DNA of 64,000 bases from positions 1 through 64,000 of the forward strand of contig CAZWMD010000018.1 of assembly GCA_964634815.1 (NCBI GenBank), in the 5' to 3' direction. The translations under genes were made by a program, and so were the position numbers. The stretch is from JALZVT01 sp964634815. GTDB lineage: Bacteria; Pseudomonadota; Gammaproteobacteria; Pseudomonadales; Azotimanducaceae. This document shows, one piece after another, positions 17,840-26,234 of the stretch. The stretch's first letter is position 1, and every line of letters starts with the position of its first letter. The notes beneath the pieces are model-generated. The model was given only the letters and a program-made list of their open reading frames with translations. It did no database searches and was not told the DNA's origin.

Positions 17840-20302
17840 ATGTCTAAGCCTTCGAATCGTCGGTCTCAACGCCGCGCAGTCAAGCACCGTAGCGGTGCAC
17901 AAATCAGCACTGCCAGAGGCGTGCGTGTGCCAAATCGAACGCTGACTCAGACAGGTGGCGCCAAGCCGGATCGAGCACTTTTTCGACGCTCAGCCATCGC
18001 TCAGGCGGTGGCAGCTACCATAGCAACGAGTAGCGGGCTGGCGATGGCCGCAGCTCAAGAGATCGAAGAGATTGTTGTTACGGCGACCAAGCGTGGCGAA
18101 TCAGTCCAGGATGTGCCACTGGCGATCACGGCACTGTCCGGCGATTTCACGCTGAATTCTAACGTCAACGACGTGAAGGATCTGGTGGCTTTCACCCCTG
18201 GGGTGTCTGGCAACAGTCAAGATAGTTTCTTGGATACCATCAGCGTGCGTGGTGTGCGTACCCAGGATTTCGGTGTTGGCGGGGACCCGTCGGCTGCCTT
18301 CTTCAAGAATGATCTGTACGAAGGTCGTAACGGTTCTGCGGTAACCAGCCTGTTTGATACCGAACGCTCGGAAGTATTGCGCGGCCCGCAAGGTTTTCTC
18401 TTTGGCCGCAACTCCATTGGCGGTGCGTTTAGCGTTCACACCGCCAAACCTGAAATTGGAGGTGGCACTTCCGGCTATATCAACCTCGATGTGGCCGAAC
18501 GTGATCACTACGTTGGCGAAGGTGCGGTTAACATCCCGGTCAATGATCAGTTTGCGATGCGCTTAGCCGGGTATTACTCCAGGGAAGACGGTTTTGTTGA
18601 TAATCAAGATAATTCAGATGATCTGATTGAGCACGAAAAATACGCGCTGCGCTGGTCAACCGCCTACGAGGCTGACCGTTTGCGCATCGATAGCTTTGTG
18701 GAGTATGAGGATCGTGAGCAATCCGGCTCTGTTTATCGCGCGGTAACGGAAGGGGACATCTTTGAGGCGTTAGAGGCAGCACTTGGCCCTGTTGATGTGC
18801 AGGGTGGCAGCCTGGATGCAGACTCTGATCAAACCCTGGGCGATTCCGATGATTCGCGGGTCCTTACGCTTGGTTTGAAGTTTGAATACGATTTCGACTT
18901 TGCAACGCTGACCTCAAACACCGGCTATAAAGATCACGACTACTTCTACACAGAAGATTACGACGGCACAACACTCAACATAAGTAATTACCAGCAGGAC
19001 CAAACCGGTGACTATTTCCAGCAGGAATTGCGTCTAACGTCTAACACTGAAGGTCCATTCTCCTGGTATGCCGGGGTGTCGTATTACAAGGAAGATATCG
19101 ACACGCTGTTTGCGTTAAGCGGCGATGAAGATTTGTTCTGCCAGTACTATGGTTACTACTACAACGGGATTAACTTCTCGGGTTGTGCCGAACTGTATGC
19201 GTACTACGGATCTCCTTTCTCTTCTTCTGCGGATGGTCAGTTAACAGAGACGGGACGTATTGTTGGGGAATACTCCGGTTGGGCAACATACGTTGATCTG
19301 AGTTATGAGATTAGCGAGCAGTGGGACGTAAGCGTTGGCTTGCGTTACTCCGATGACGAGAAGGACTTCGCGATTAATGTGCCGGTACCCGACAGCGATC
19401 TGGGACCATTCTTCGCATACGGTTTTGCAACCGACGGGGATGTCAGCGATACAGAAGATTGGAAAGATCTTCAGGTCAGGGCGCTGGCACGTTTTCGGCC
19501 GAACGACGATACCATCGTGTACGCCAGTTACACCGAAGGCTTTAAGTCGGGTGGCTTTGGTAGTTTTGCGCTCCAAGATGCGGATGGCAATGGTGTAGGC
19601 GGTGGCTTTACCGGTGCCAGCCAAGCTGGTGGTTTTCGACCCGATACCTTCGATCCAGAACTAATAGACTCTTATGAGATTGGCTTAAAGAGCAGCTTTG
19701 CGGAAAACCGCGCGCAGTATTCGCTGACGGGTTTTTACTACGAGTATCAAGATCTGCAAATCGTCGTTTTTGACGGTGGAGCGGCTGCGGTTGAAAACCT
19801 CGCCGACGTCGAGGGCTTTGGATTGGAAGGCACTCTGAATGTCGTTTTATCTGATAATTTTGATGCCTACCTTGGGCTGTCGTGGCTCGATACAGAAGCG
19901 AATGGGCTGCAGAGCATTTGTGGATTGGAAGACCCGGAAGGTTGTGAAGGCAGTTCGCTGTTCTGGGCACCTGACTGGACCGGGGCGTTTGTTCTGAACG
20001 GGTCCTTCCCACTGAGTTCTGGCGCGAAGTTGAGCGGCCGGGTGGAGGTGACCTGGGAGTCTGAGCGCGGCGGTGGGTTTGAGAATCTGAGTGAAACCGA
20101 GATTGATTCGGCTGCGTTTGTCGCTCTGCGCCTGGCCTACGAACCGGCAGAGAACTGGCGAATCAATGTGTACGCTGAGAACCTCTTCAATGAAGAGGTA
20201 TTTGATGGGCAAAATAATAATGGGGGTATAGTTCCCTCTCATTTCTTTGGACCGTCCAGGCCAACGACTATCGGTGTCAGCTTCAACTACGAATGGAACT
20301 AA
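17840..20302 (+). CDS. TonB-dependent outer-membrane receptor
   Basis: An 820-residue receptor starting at ATG 17840 (ribosome site GGGGAG). It has an unusually long basic N-terminal region (about 50 residues rich in Arg/Ser) before the signal-peptide core AIAQAVAATIATSSGLAMAAA. Then come a TonB-box-like EEIVVTATKR, a plug domain (DVPLAITALSG, ISVRGVRTQDFG, EVLRGPQGFLFGRNSIGGAF) and a 22-strand-type barrel ending in the aromatic-terminated VSFNYEWN. Many Asp/Gly/Tyr loops are present. Ligand not predictable. It lies between the TPR-sulfotransferase and an exported amidohydrolase, so an organic amide or peptide-like substrate is conceivable. Confidence 0.92.
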   Translation: MSKPSNRRSQRRAVKHRSGAQISTARGVRVPNRTLTQTGGAKPDRALFRRSAIAQAVAATIATSSGLAMAAAQEIEEIVVTATKRGESVQDVPLAITALSGDFTLNSNVNDVKDLVAFTPGVSGNSQDSFLDTISVRGVRTQDFGVGGDPSAAFFKNDLYEGRNGSAVTSLFDTERSEVLRGPQGFLFGRNSIGGAFSVHTAKPEIGGGTSGYINLDVAERDHYVGEGAVNIPVNDQFAMRLAGYYSREDGFVDNQDNSDDLIEHEKYALRWSTAYEADRLRIDSFVEYEDREQSGSVYRAVTEGDIFEALEAALGPVDVQGGSLDADSDQTLGDSDDSRVLTLGLKFEYDFDFATLTSNTGYKDHDYFYTEDYDGTTLNISNYQQDQTGDYFQQELRLTSNTEGPFSWYAGVSYYKEDIDTLFALSGDEDLFCQYYGYYYNGINFSGCAELYAYYGSPFSSSADGQLTETGRIVGEYSGWATYVDLSYEISEQWDVSVGLRYSDDEKDFAINVPVPDSDLGPFFAYGFATDGDVSDTEDWKDLQVRALARFRPNDDTIVYASYTEGFKSGGFGSFALQDADGNGVGGGFTGASQAGGFRPDTFDPELIDSYEIGLKSSFAENRAQYSLTGFYYEYQDLQIVVFDGGAAAVENLADVEGFGLEGTLNVVLSDNFDAYLGLSWLDTEANGLQSICGLEDPEGCEGSSLFWAPDWTGAFVLNGSFPLSSGAKLSGRVEVTWESERGGGFENLSETEIDSAAFVALRLAYEPAENWRINVYAENLFNEEVFDGQNNNGGIVPSHFFGPSRPTTIGVSFNYEWN

Positions 20303-20331
20303 TCGTGTGACACGCACACAGAGCACGGCCT

Positions 20332-22131
20332 GTGGTTCGGTCTGATGCTTGTCTTTTTGTTACGTTGTTGCTCATCGGTGGGTGCACGGTGGATCATCCC
20401 GAGCAACCGCAAGACACTCTGGAGCCTGCAGCCCAACCCCAGGCCGTTGCCGACTGGGTATTCACTAATGCTAAGGTTTATACGCTAGATAGTACCCAGC
20501 CCTGGGCAAATGCTGTTGCGATTAGCGATAACAAAATCACCTTTGTTGGCAGTGATGCCGGTGCTCAAGGCTTCATCGGGGATAGCACCACCCGGATTGA
20601 TCTGGCTGGACGAGTGTTACTGCCGGGGTTTATAGATACCCACGTCCATCCGTTATCTGGGGGAGCCTATGCAGCAGCCTTGTCCCTGGATACGTTTGCC
20701 GATGTAGAAGCCTGGGTCGCGGCGATTGCAGACTATGCCCAATCTAATCCTGCTGCAGAGGTGATTTTCGGCTACGGGTTTCTGGCGACGACATTTGGTC
20801 CCGCAGGACCCGACAAGAAATTAATCGATGCCGTGGTGGCTGACCGGCCCGTGCTAATAATGGACGAAGGGTTTCATGCGGCTTGGGCAAACAGTGCCGC
20901 ACTTGATGTGCTGGGTATTGGCCCAGAAACAATAGATCCGCAACCGGGCTACAGTTACTACAAACGCGATCAAGCGGGCGAGCCAACAGGCTATTTACTG
21001 GAAGGAACGGCAGGTTCCGCGATGGATAAGCTCGATGTGATTACCGCCGAAAGCGTTATTGCAGGCACAAAAAAGTTGTTGGGTGCGATGAACGGTTATG
21101 GGGTAACAAGTGCCTTCGATGCGGGAGCTTTGATTGACCCAGCCATCGTCGAGCGAACCCTTGAGCAGCTGGAGCAGGTTGATGCGTTATCGATACGCTT
21201 GGTTGGTGCCTTCTATCCCAGCAATCCCGACGCTGCTCAGGCAGCGGCGACCGCGGTTGCGGATACCCTGAAATGGCGTGATCAGATGCGTGGCGAGCGC
21301 TATCACTACAACACGTTGAAGATCCCTTACGATGGTACCGTCGAAGGCCGCACGGCTGCGATGTTTGAGGACTACCAGGGCGAACCTGGGAATAAGGGCG
21401 AGACGCTATATAGCCTTGCCGAACTTGATGCCATGATTGTTGGGGCAACTGAACATCAATTGGATGTTCATGTTCATGCGTTGGGCGAGCGAGCAGTGCA
21501 CAACACCCTAAACGCCATTGAGAAAGCTCGTGAGACCTATCCCGATAGTATTTCTCGCTATACGATTTGCCACATTCAGGTTGTCGCAGACATCGATGTG
21601 CCTCGTTTTGCTGAGTTAGACGTCATCGCCCAAAGCACGCCTTTGTGGGCGTCCTTTGATACGTATGGCAAACCTTTTGTCAGCGCGGATCAATTCAATC
21701 GCTACTGGCGGTTTCGCAGCATAGAGCAAGCTGGTGCGCGGCTCACGTTTGGCAGTGACTTTCCAGCCAGTGGCGCGGGTACGCTTGGGTTATCACCACT
21801 GTTGCAGATCGAGATCGGCCATACCCGGCAGCTTGCCGGATCGCCTGATGCGCCGATTCAGCCCCCCGTCAGTGAGCGACTCAGCATTGCCAGTTTGATT
21901 CGCGGCTTTACCCTGGATGCGGCGTATCAAATTCGCAAGGAAGACGAACTTGGTTCTATCGAGGTAGGCAAGCTTGCAGATTTGATTGTGCTGGACGCTA
22001 ACCCCTTTGAAATCGACCCCTACCGCATTCATTCCATTGGCGTTGCGCTAACCATGCTTGGGGGTGAGGTTGTGCACTTCAGGGCCAGCGATCCCGACCA
22101 TGACCTCATTGGCCAGTTGCCTTTACGATGA
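20332..22131 (+). CDS. Lipoprotein amidohydrolase, YtcJ/Amidohydro_3 type
   Basis: A 599-residue metal-dependent hydrolase starting at GTG 20332, 29 bp after the receptor. The N-terminus is a lipoprotein signal (LLLIGGC lipobox), so it is probably anchored in the periplasm. The amidohydrolase core shows the first metal motif GFIDTHVHP, later DVHVHALGERA, the HIQ strand, and FGSDFPASG with the terminal metal-binding Asp. C-terminal ELGSIEVGKLADLIVLD is the family signature. YtcJ-type enzymes act on N-substituted amides or similar. Likely partner of the TonB receptor in using the imported compound. Overlaps the next gene by 4 bp. Confidence 0.88.
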   Translation: MVRSDACLFVTLLLIGGCTVDHPEQPQDTLEPAAQPQAVADWVFTNAKVYTLDSTQPWANAVAISDNKITFVGSDAGAQGFIGDSTTRIDLAGRVLLPGFIDTHVHPLSGGAYAAALSLDTFADVEAWVAAIADYAQSNPAAEVIFGYGFLATTFGPAGPDKKLIDAVVADRPVLIMDEGFHAAWANSAALDVLGIGPETIDPQPGYSYYKRDQAGEPTGYLLEGTAGSAMDKLDVITAESVIAGTKKLLGAMNGYGVTSAFDAGALIDPAIVERTLEQLEQVDALSIRLVGAFYPSNPDAAQAAATAVADTLKWRDQMRGERYHYNTLKIPYDGTVEGRTAAMFEDYQGEPGNKGETLYSLAELDAMIVGATEHQLDVHVHALGERAVHNTLNAIEKARETYPDSISRYTICHIQVVADIDVPRFAELDVIAQSTPLWASFDTYGKPFVSADQFNRYWRFRSIEQAGARLTFGSDFPASGAGTLGLSPLLQIEIGHTRQLAGSPDAPIQPPVSERLSIASLIRGFTLDAAYQIRKEDELGSIEVGKLADLIVLDANPFEIDPYRIHSIGVALTMLGGEVVHFRASDPDHDLIGQLPLR

Positions 22132-22694
22132 CAACTCCGAACTCAGCGCCAGGTGCGATCGTATTGCCGGACATTCTCACACCCGCGCAACAAAGCACGC
22201 TGCTCGCGAGTGCCATCGAGTATCGCCGCAGCGGTGTATTGGAAGCGAATCCGTCTGGGCCAAATCGCTATCGGGCCCGGCTGTTTAACTCCAAACATTG
22301 CACCCCTTTGATGTTGCAATTAGGCCATGAAATAGCGCTGCTGCTTGGGGTTGAGAAGTATCCGATAGATCCCTATCTAGGATGGATTCTGTCTTATGTT
22401 GAGCCTGGTGGCTTTATCAAGACGCACATCGATGCTCAACCCAGATATCAAAACTCCGCAGAGAAACACCTGCGTTGTAATCTATTGGTGCAGGGCGCCG
22501 ATCTGTCAGCGCGACCCATCATCGAGCAACAGGTGATTCCTGTTGAGGAGCGCGGTCTGTGGGCGTTTTTTGCCTCAGAATACTCTCATGGTACGGCGGT
22601 CCTGGAAGGCGAGGCACCTCGTGTGGTTATGCAGTATGGTTTTTCGGTGCCCCGGAACTACCAACTACCGGCGTTGCCTGCACGGATCTCATAA
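22128..22694 (+). CDS. 2-oxoglutarate/Fe(II)-dependent oxygenase-like protein
   Basis: A 188-residue protein whose start ATG 22128 overlaps the amidohydrolase stop (ATGA). The candidate iron triad is His/Asp in KTHIDAQP (about residues 98-100) and a distal His in EYSHGT (about 154). An Arg ten residues later (EAPRVV) is placed to bind 2-oxoglutarate. The spacing fits a compact prolyl-hydroxylase-like double-stranded beta-helix. Expected reaction is hydroxylation of a small molecule or peptide. Family assignment rests on motif spacing only. Co-translation ties it to the receptor/amidohydrolase pathway. Confidence 0.65.
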   Translation: MTTPNSAPGAIVLPDILTPAQQSTLLASAIEYRRSGVLEANPSGPNRYRARLFNSKHCTPLMLQLGHEIALLLGVEKYPIDPYLGWILSYVEPGGFIKTHIDAQPRYQNSAEKHLRCNLLVQGADLSARPIIEQQVIPVEERGLWAFFASEYSHGTAVLEGEAPRVVMQYGFSVPRNYQLPALPARIS

Positions 22695-22711
22695 CCGAGG
22701 GTAGGGTCCGA

Positions 22712-22741
22712 ACCGTTTTCTATAGTTCGTTAGAAAACGGT
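22712..22741 (+). promoter_or_regulatory. Perfect 11-bp inverted repeat before luxR-type gene
   Basis: ACCGTTTTCTA (22712-22722) and TAGAAAACGGT (22731-22741) are exact inverted copies around the 8-bp spacer TAGTTCGT. The right arm ends 5 bp before the regulator's ATG at 22747. There is no T-tract, so a plain terminator is unlikely. It could be an autoregulatory operator or an mRNA hairpin hiding the start codon, where no normal ribosome site is visible. The same bases contain TATGCT, a possible -10 for a leaderless or very short-leader transcript. Confidence 0.5.
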
Positions 22742-22746
22742 ATGCT

Positions 22747-23616
22747 ATGGCCATGACACCTATTGCAGAAATAAGCGCAACGGTTGGACAGTTGCTGGCC
22801 GCCCAGGGCGGCGAGGAATTCTGCGACCAGCTGTTGCAAGGCATTCGTCGGCTCGTTCCAGTTGATGAAGTTAGTTTCATCGTATACGAGCCTAATTGCC
22901 TCCCTAGAGTAGAGTTTTCGGACCCCGAGCTTGCTAAACAAAATACTCTCAAAGCCTATCTGAATGGCGCGTTTTTGCTGGATCCATACTATGTCGCTGC
23001 AACCAAAGACGGTCGGAGCGGCTACTTCGAACTTGCACAGCTTGCCCCAAGGGCATTTCGCAAGAGCGAGTATTACAAGGTCTACTATCAGCACTCGGAT
23101 CTCTCTGACGAAAGTGGTTATCTGATACCGATCTGGGATCAGGGCTTTGCCAACATCGTCCTGGGTCGAATAGGGGGCAAGCGCTTTAGTGCGCAAGACC
23201 ATCAAACCCTACGGGAGCTTGAACCTCTGGTGATGGCGGTGTGTGCCGGGCATTGGCAGAAGAAGGAGTTAACCGATACGCAACCCCTGGGTTTACGGGC
23301 ACGGCTGGAAACCGCGCTGGCCAATTTTGGCAACAGTGTGCTGACCCAGCGCGAGTTTCAAGTTGTGCAGCTCATCCTTTTAGGTCACTCGACCAAGTCG
23401 ATGGCAGAGGCCTTAAGCGTTTCTTTTGAGACCATTAAGTTGCATCGCAAACATGCCTACGCCAAGTTACATGTTGGCAGTCAGTCGGAGCTATTCTATC
23501 TGTTCATTGACTCGCTAATGGCCGAAGAGGAATACCGTGATGGAGATCCATTGGCTGCCTATCTGACGAAACTGGCAGCCGATCCGAGCTGTTCTGCTTC
23601 TGCAATAACTCCGTAG
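22747..23616 (+). CDS. LuxR-family transcriptional regulator
   Basis: A 289-residue regulator. The C-terminal LuxR/FixJ helix-turn-helix is at about residues 199-255 (LTQREFQVVQLILLGHSTKS, then ETIKLHRKHAYAKLHVGSQSEL). The N-terminal 180 residues look like a GAF-like sensory domain with a conserved GAFLLDPYYVA and an SEYYKVYY segment. It lacks the receiver Asp of a response regulator and lacks the usual acyl-homoserine-lactone signature. It is the last gene of the receptor cluster and convergent with alanine dehydrogenase. Likely controller of the cluster through the CCCCAWAGGGG sites; this is inference. Confidence 0.85.
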   Translation: MAMTPIAEISATVGQLLAAQGGEEFCDQLLQGIRRLVPVDEVSFIVYEPNCLPRVEFSDPELAKQNTLKAYLNGAFLLDPYYVAATKDGRSGYFELAQLAPRAFRKSEYYKVYYQHSDLSDESGYLIPIWDQGFANIVLGRIGGKRFSAQDHQTLRELEPLVMAVCAGHWQKKELTDTQPLGLRARLETALANFGNSVLTQREFQVVQLILLGHSTKSMAEALSVSFETIKLHRKHAYAKLHVGSQSELFYLFIDSLMAEEEYRDGDPLAAYLTKLAADPSCSASAITP

Positions 23617-23641
23617 GGAATGACTCAGCTTGGGCACTGGT

Positions 23642-24754
23642 TTAAAGAAACTCTTCAGCCGGCACGTACTCTAGTTGGAACTCCTGCGCGACGGGTTCGC
23701 AGGTAACTGCTCCTTGGCACACGTTTAACCCTTCGCGCAGGTGTGCGTCAACGGCTAGTGCTTTCTGCCATCCCAGTTCAGCGATGCGCAGAGTGTGGGG
23801 TAGGGTGACGTTATTTAGTGCGTAGGTTGAGGTGCGAGACACGGCGCCAGGCATGTTCGCCACGCAATAATGGACAATGCCATCCACTACGTAGGTAGGA
23901 TCATCATGGGTTGTCGCACGGGAGGTTTCAAAACAACCGCCCTGATCGATGGCAATATCTGCCAGGACCGCCCCAGGACGCATGGTGCTGAGCATCTCGC
24001 GACTAACGAGTTTTGGTGCCGCCGCCCCTGGTATCAAGACGGCGCCAACAACCAGGTCTGCCTCGGCAACACACTCGGCGAGATTGGCGCTATTCGAAAA
24101 GCGGGTTTTCGCGCGCGCCTCAAAATAGGTGCCAAGGCGTTCTAGTGCCTCTGGGTCTCGATCCAAAATGGTGACATCAGCCCCAAGGCCGGCGGCCATT
24201 TGTGCGGCGTTGAAGCCGACCACGCCCCCACCGATAATTGCGACCTTGCCGGGACTCACGCCGGGTACACCACCCAGTAAAACGCCACGCCCACCGTGGG
24301 CGCGTTCCAGTGCTGTTGCCCCGGCTTGAATCGACATGCGCCCGGCAACCTGGCTCATTGGTTTGAGCAATGGCAGACCGCCCTTGCGATCGGTCACGGT
24401 TTCGTAGGCGATGCCAATGACTCCACTGTCCAGCAACTCTTTGGTTTGTGGCTCATCAGCGGCAAGGTGAAGGTAGGTGAACAGAATCTGATTCTCGCGC
24501 AACCGTTGCCTTTCGGCCGGTTGTGGCTCTTTCACTTTGACGATCATATCCGCTTGCTCGAAGACCTCCGCGGCGCTAGCGACAATCTGCGCACCCCGGG
24601 CGACATAGTCTTCGTCGGTGGAGCCGATGCCTAGTCCAGCGCCGGCCTCCACCAGTACCCGATGACCATGGGTTACGAGTTCGCCGGCGCTTTCCGGGGT
24701 GAGTCCGACGCGGTATTCGTGGTTTTTAACTTCTTTTGGGGTCCCGACGATCAT
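23642..24754 (-). CDS. ald: Alanine dehydrogenase
   Basis: A 370-residue NAD-dependent alanine dehydrogenase (L-alanine + NAD = pyruvate + NH3 + NADH), matching the usual 370-372 length. Start is ATG 24754 with AGGAG upstream (MIVGTPKEVKNHEYRVGLTP). Other motifs are VKEPQ, the substrate-site YLHLA, the NAD-binding GGGVVGFNAAQMAAGLGADV, and VLIPGAAAPKLV. It closes the loop with the pyruvate-dependent aminotransferases nearby, which make alanine from amines. Divergent from an Lrp/AsnC regulator that probably controls it. Confidence 0.95.
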   Translation of the reverse strand: MIVGTPKEVKNHEYRVGLTPESAGELVTHGHRVLVEAGAGLGIGSTDEDYVARGAQIVASAAEVFEQADMIVKVKEPQPAERQRLRENQILFTYLHLAADEPQTKELLDSGVIGIAYETVTDRKGGLPLLKPMSQVAGRMSIQAGATALERAHGGRGVLLGGVPGVSPGKVAIIGGGVVGFNAAQMAAGLGADVTILDRDPEALERLGTYFEARAKTRFSNSANLAECVAEADLVVGAVLIPGAAAPKLVSREMLSTMRPGAVLADIAIDQGGCFETSRATTHDDPTYVVDGIVHYCVANMPGAVSRTSTYALNNVTLPHTLRIAELGWQKALAVDAHLREGLNVCQGAVTCEPVAQEFQLEYVPAEEFL

Positions 24755-24857
24755 CGCTTGCTCCTGAGTGCCCTGTTTTTCGGTTGTGAATACAGTGCCA
24801 GCCAGGCAACGGCAGTTCGTATCTAAATTTGCGGCTAATAAAGGAAAAATGGGAAAA

Positions 24858-24869
24858 ATATCCCGATAT
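24858..24869. promoter_or_regulatory. AT-rich inverted repeat ATATC-CC-GATAT
   Basis: ATATCCCGATAT is a short inverted repeat in the AT-rich 197-bp region between the divergent alanine dehydrogenase and Lrp/AsnC genes. Position and composition fit an Lrp-type operator half-site pair. Evidence is limited to symmetry and context. Confidence 0.3.
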
Positions 24870-24890
24870 ATGAAATAAAACGACAAATTA

Positions 24891-24920
24891 TTCCAGTAAG
24901 TGAGTTTTTACGCCTATAAT
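24891..24920 (+). promoter_or_regulatory. Sigma-70 promoter for Lrp/AsnC gene
   Basis: A perfect -10 box TATAAT at 24915-24920 lies 18 bp after a weak -35 (TTCCAG, 24891-24896), about 32 bp before the regulator ATG. The weak -35 next to a consensus -10 fits a regulated promoter. Confidence 0.5.
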
Positions 24921-24951
24921 CTTCTGGTGGGTGTAGTGCGAAACAAGTTCG

Positions 24952-25413
24952 ATGAAAAAAGTAGACGCTCAAATTCTCCGGGCACTGCAGGCCGACTCGA
25001 GCGGCTCTATTGCTGAGCTTGCGGAACGCATTGGCCTGTCTACCTCGGCGTGCCATCGCCGGGTGAGGCAGTTGGAAGCGATGGGTTTGATTGAGCGTTA
25101 CGTGGCTCGTCTTGGCCGAGACGCGCTGGGGTTGGCCTTGGAAGTTTTTGTCGAGATCAGTTTGCATTCCCAGTCTGAAGAGTCGCTAGAGGCCTTCGAG
25201 GGCGCAGTGACTCAATCTGCTGACATTCTTGAGTGCCACTTGATGGCCGGGCAGGCTGATTTCCTGTTGCGCGTTGCCGCGCGCAGTGTTGATCATTTTG
25301 ATCAGATTCACCGCAAAACGCTGGCGAAGTTGCCGGGTGTCAGCAGCATGCATTCAAGCTTCGTTTTACGATCTACAAAAACCTGGCAGGGGTATCCTGT
25401 GGAAGTTCGTTAG
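24952..25413 (+). CDS. Lrp/AsnC-family transcriptional regulator
   Basis: A 153-residue regulator. The N-terminal winged helix (MKKVDAQILRALQAD, then LSTSACHRRVRQLEAMGLI) is followed by an RAM/AsnC ligand domain with the expected LMAGQADFLLRV and LPGVSSMHSSFVLR strands. Transcribed away from alanine dehydrogenase, the standard arrangement for an Lrp-type activator such as AldR/BkdR/PutR, it probably responds to alanine or another amino acid. Promoter at 24891-24920. Confidence 0.92.
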   Translation: MKKVDAQILRALQADSSGSIAELAERIGLSTSACHRRVRQLEAMGLIERYVARLGRDALGLALEVFVEISLHSQSEESLEAFEGAVTQSADILECHLMAGQADFLLRVAARSVDHFDQIHRKTLAKLPGVSSMHSSFVLRSTKTWQGYPVEVR

Positions 25414-25610
25414 GGGGTGGGTGGTTGACGAGTGGCCACGCCTTGAATAGAGCGTTGCCAATGCACCCGAATATTTTGTGAGACGTCCGCTGAACGCTCT
25501 TCGCAAAAAAACAGTCTGGCACCTTTGTATCAGGGTTGGGACCTCTAACTTCTGCAGCAGAGGTTCTATGGATACGAGTTCTGCGTTGTCCTGAGAGTGA
25601 ATGTAGCGAT
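25414..25610. other. Non-coding, eroded region before TetR remnant
   Basis: No intact gene is visible. The stretch has stops in all frames at short intervals. It may contain decayed upstream parts of the TetR-like remnant that follows, but I cannot align a helix-turn-helix to it. Confidence 0.4.
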
Positions 25611-25871
25611 TGACCAGTTAATGTCATTGGCGCTGCAGTGTGGCTCGAAATTGAGATGCGCTATGCGTTTGGTGACATGCAGAAAACCATAAAGAGCCTG
25701 GCGCATGAAGGACTGATTCATGCGCCCGACCCAAATCTCACCGCGCAGATTTTGCTGGGGGCTGTGATTCAAGCAGCCCACGGCATAGCCATGTCAAATT
25801 CCAAAGCCAAGGCATTGGCTGATGTTCAGTCAACCGTTACCCGGGTGGTGCGGGCACTGAGAACGTACTAG
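25611..25871 (+). pseudogene. TetR-family regulator remnant (C-terminal part)
   Basis: From about 25611 the frame reads PVNVIGAAVWLEIEMRYA and then a helical stretch with GLIHAPDPNLTAQILLGAVI, ending at the TAG at 25869-25871. This follows the ligand-domain C-terminus of AcrR/TetR regulators (pattern W-x-EIE-x-RY, GLI-x-P, LLLGA-x-xxAA). A TGA stop stands immediately before PVNV, and no DNA-binding domain is found upstream. I read it as the surviving tail of a disrupted gene. An alternative is a short orphan protein from GTG 25638 (77 residues), less likely because there is no ribosome site. Confidence 0.5.
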
Positions 25872-25889
25872 CCTGTTGGAGCTCTCTTT

Positions 25890-25914
25890 AAGAGTGAGCA
25901 GTAAGAGTGAGCAG
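25890..25914. repeat. Tandem 13-bp repeat AAGAGTGAGCAGT
   Basis: AAGAGTGAGCAGT (25890-25902) is followed directly by AAGAGTGAGCAG (25903-25914), just after the TetR remnant. A small slippage duplication in non-coding DNA. Confidence 0.5.
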
Positions 25915-25976
25915 AAAATTTCATGAGCTCTCTTTGTTCAAACGCTGCACAGTGCTGCTCAGCCAAGGTAGTTGTC

Positions 25977-26138
25977 TTAAAGACGTTGCTGACCCCGGCA
26001 TTTCTTTGAGCAGTACTTGACCTCCGACCATACCGAAGCCCATTTCTTTCGCCAACTGAAAGGTCGCTTGCAGATTAGGCAGATTTTTTCTGGTAGGTTG
26101 CTAGTGTTCTGCCTACGATTGCGTTGCTGTTTGTGCAT
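25977..26138 (-). CDS. DUF2256 small zinc-finger protein
   Basis: A 53-residue basic protein with four cysteines in two pairs: CLICKRPFSWRKKWASVW (CxxC) and KYCSKKCRG (CxxxC). This is the complete DUF2256 pattern, a presumed treble-clef or zinc-ribbon fold of unknown role. The open frame continues 140 codons further upstream, but that part overlaps the photolyase gene antisense and has no family character. I therefore start at ATG 26138. DUF2256 genes commonly neighbour photolyase/cryptochrome-like genes (recollection), and here the two are divergent, 96 bp apart. Confidence 0.75.
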   Translation of the reverse strand: MHKQQRNRRQNTSNLPEKICLICKRPFSWRKKWASVWSEVKYCSKKCRGQQRL

Positions 26139-26234
26139 TTTGCTCTGGTAAGGCTGTCGCTTGTCTTTAATTCTGCGTAATAGTGTTCGAATTCCCGTGA
26201 AACTGCGGTAAAACCCTAAATCTCCGAGTGTCTC

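Noticed and set aside
18194..18204. ACCCCTGGGGT palindrome as a third LuxR site
   Set aside because: Inside the conserved plug-domain codons FTPGVSG of the TonB receptor, with a different 1-bp core; explained by coding constraint.
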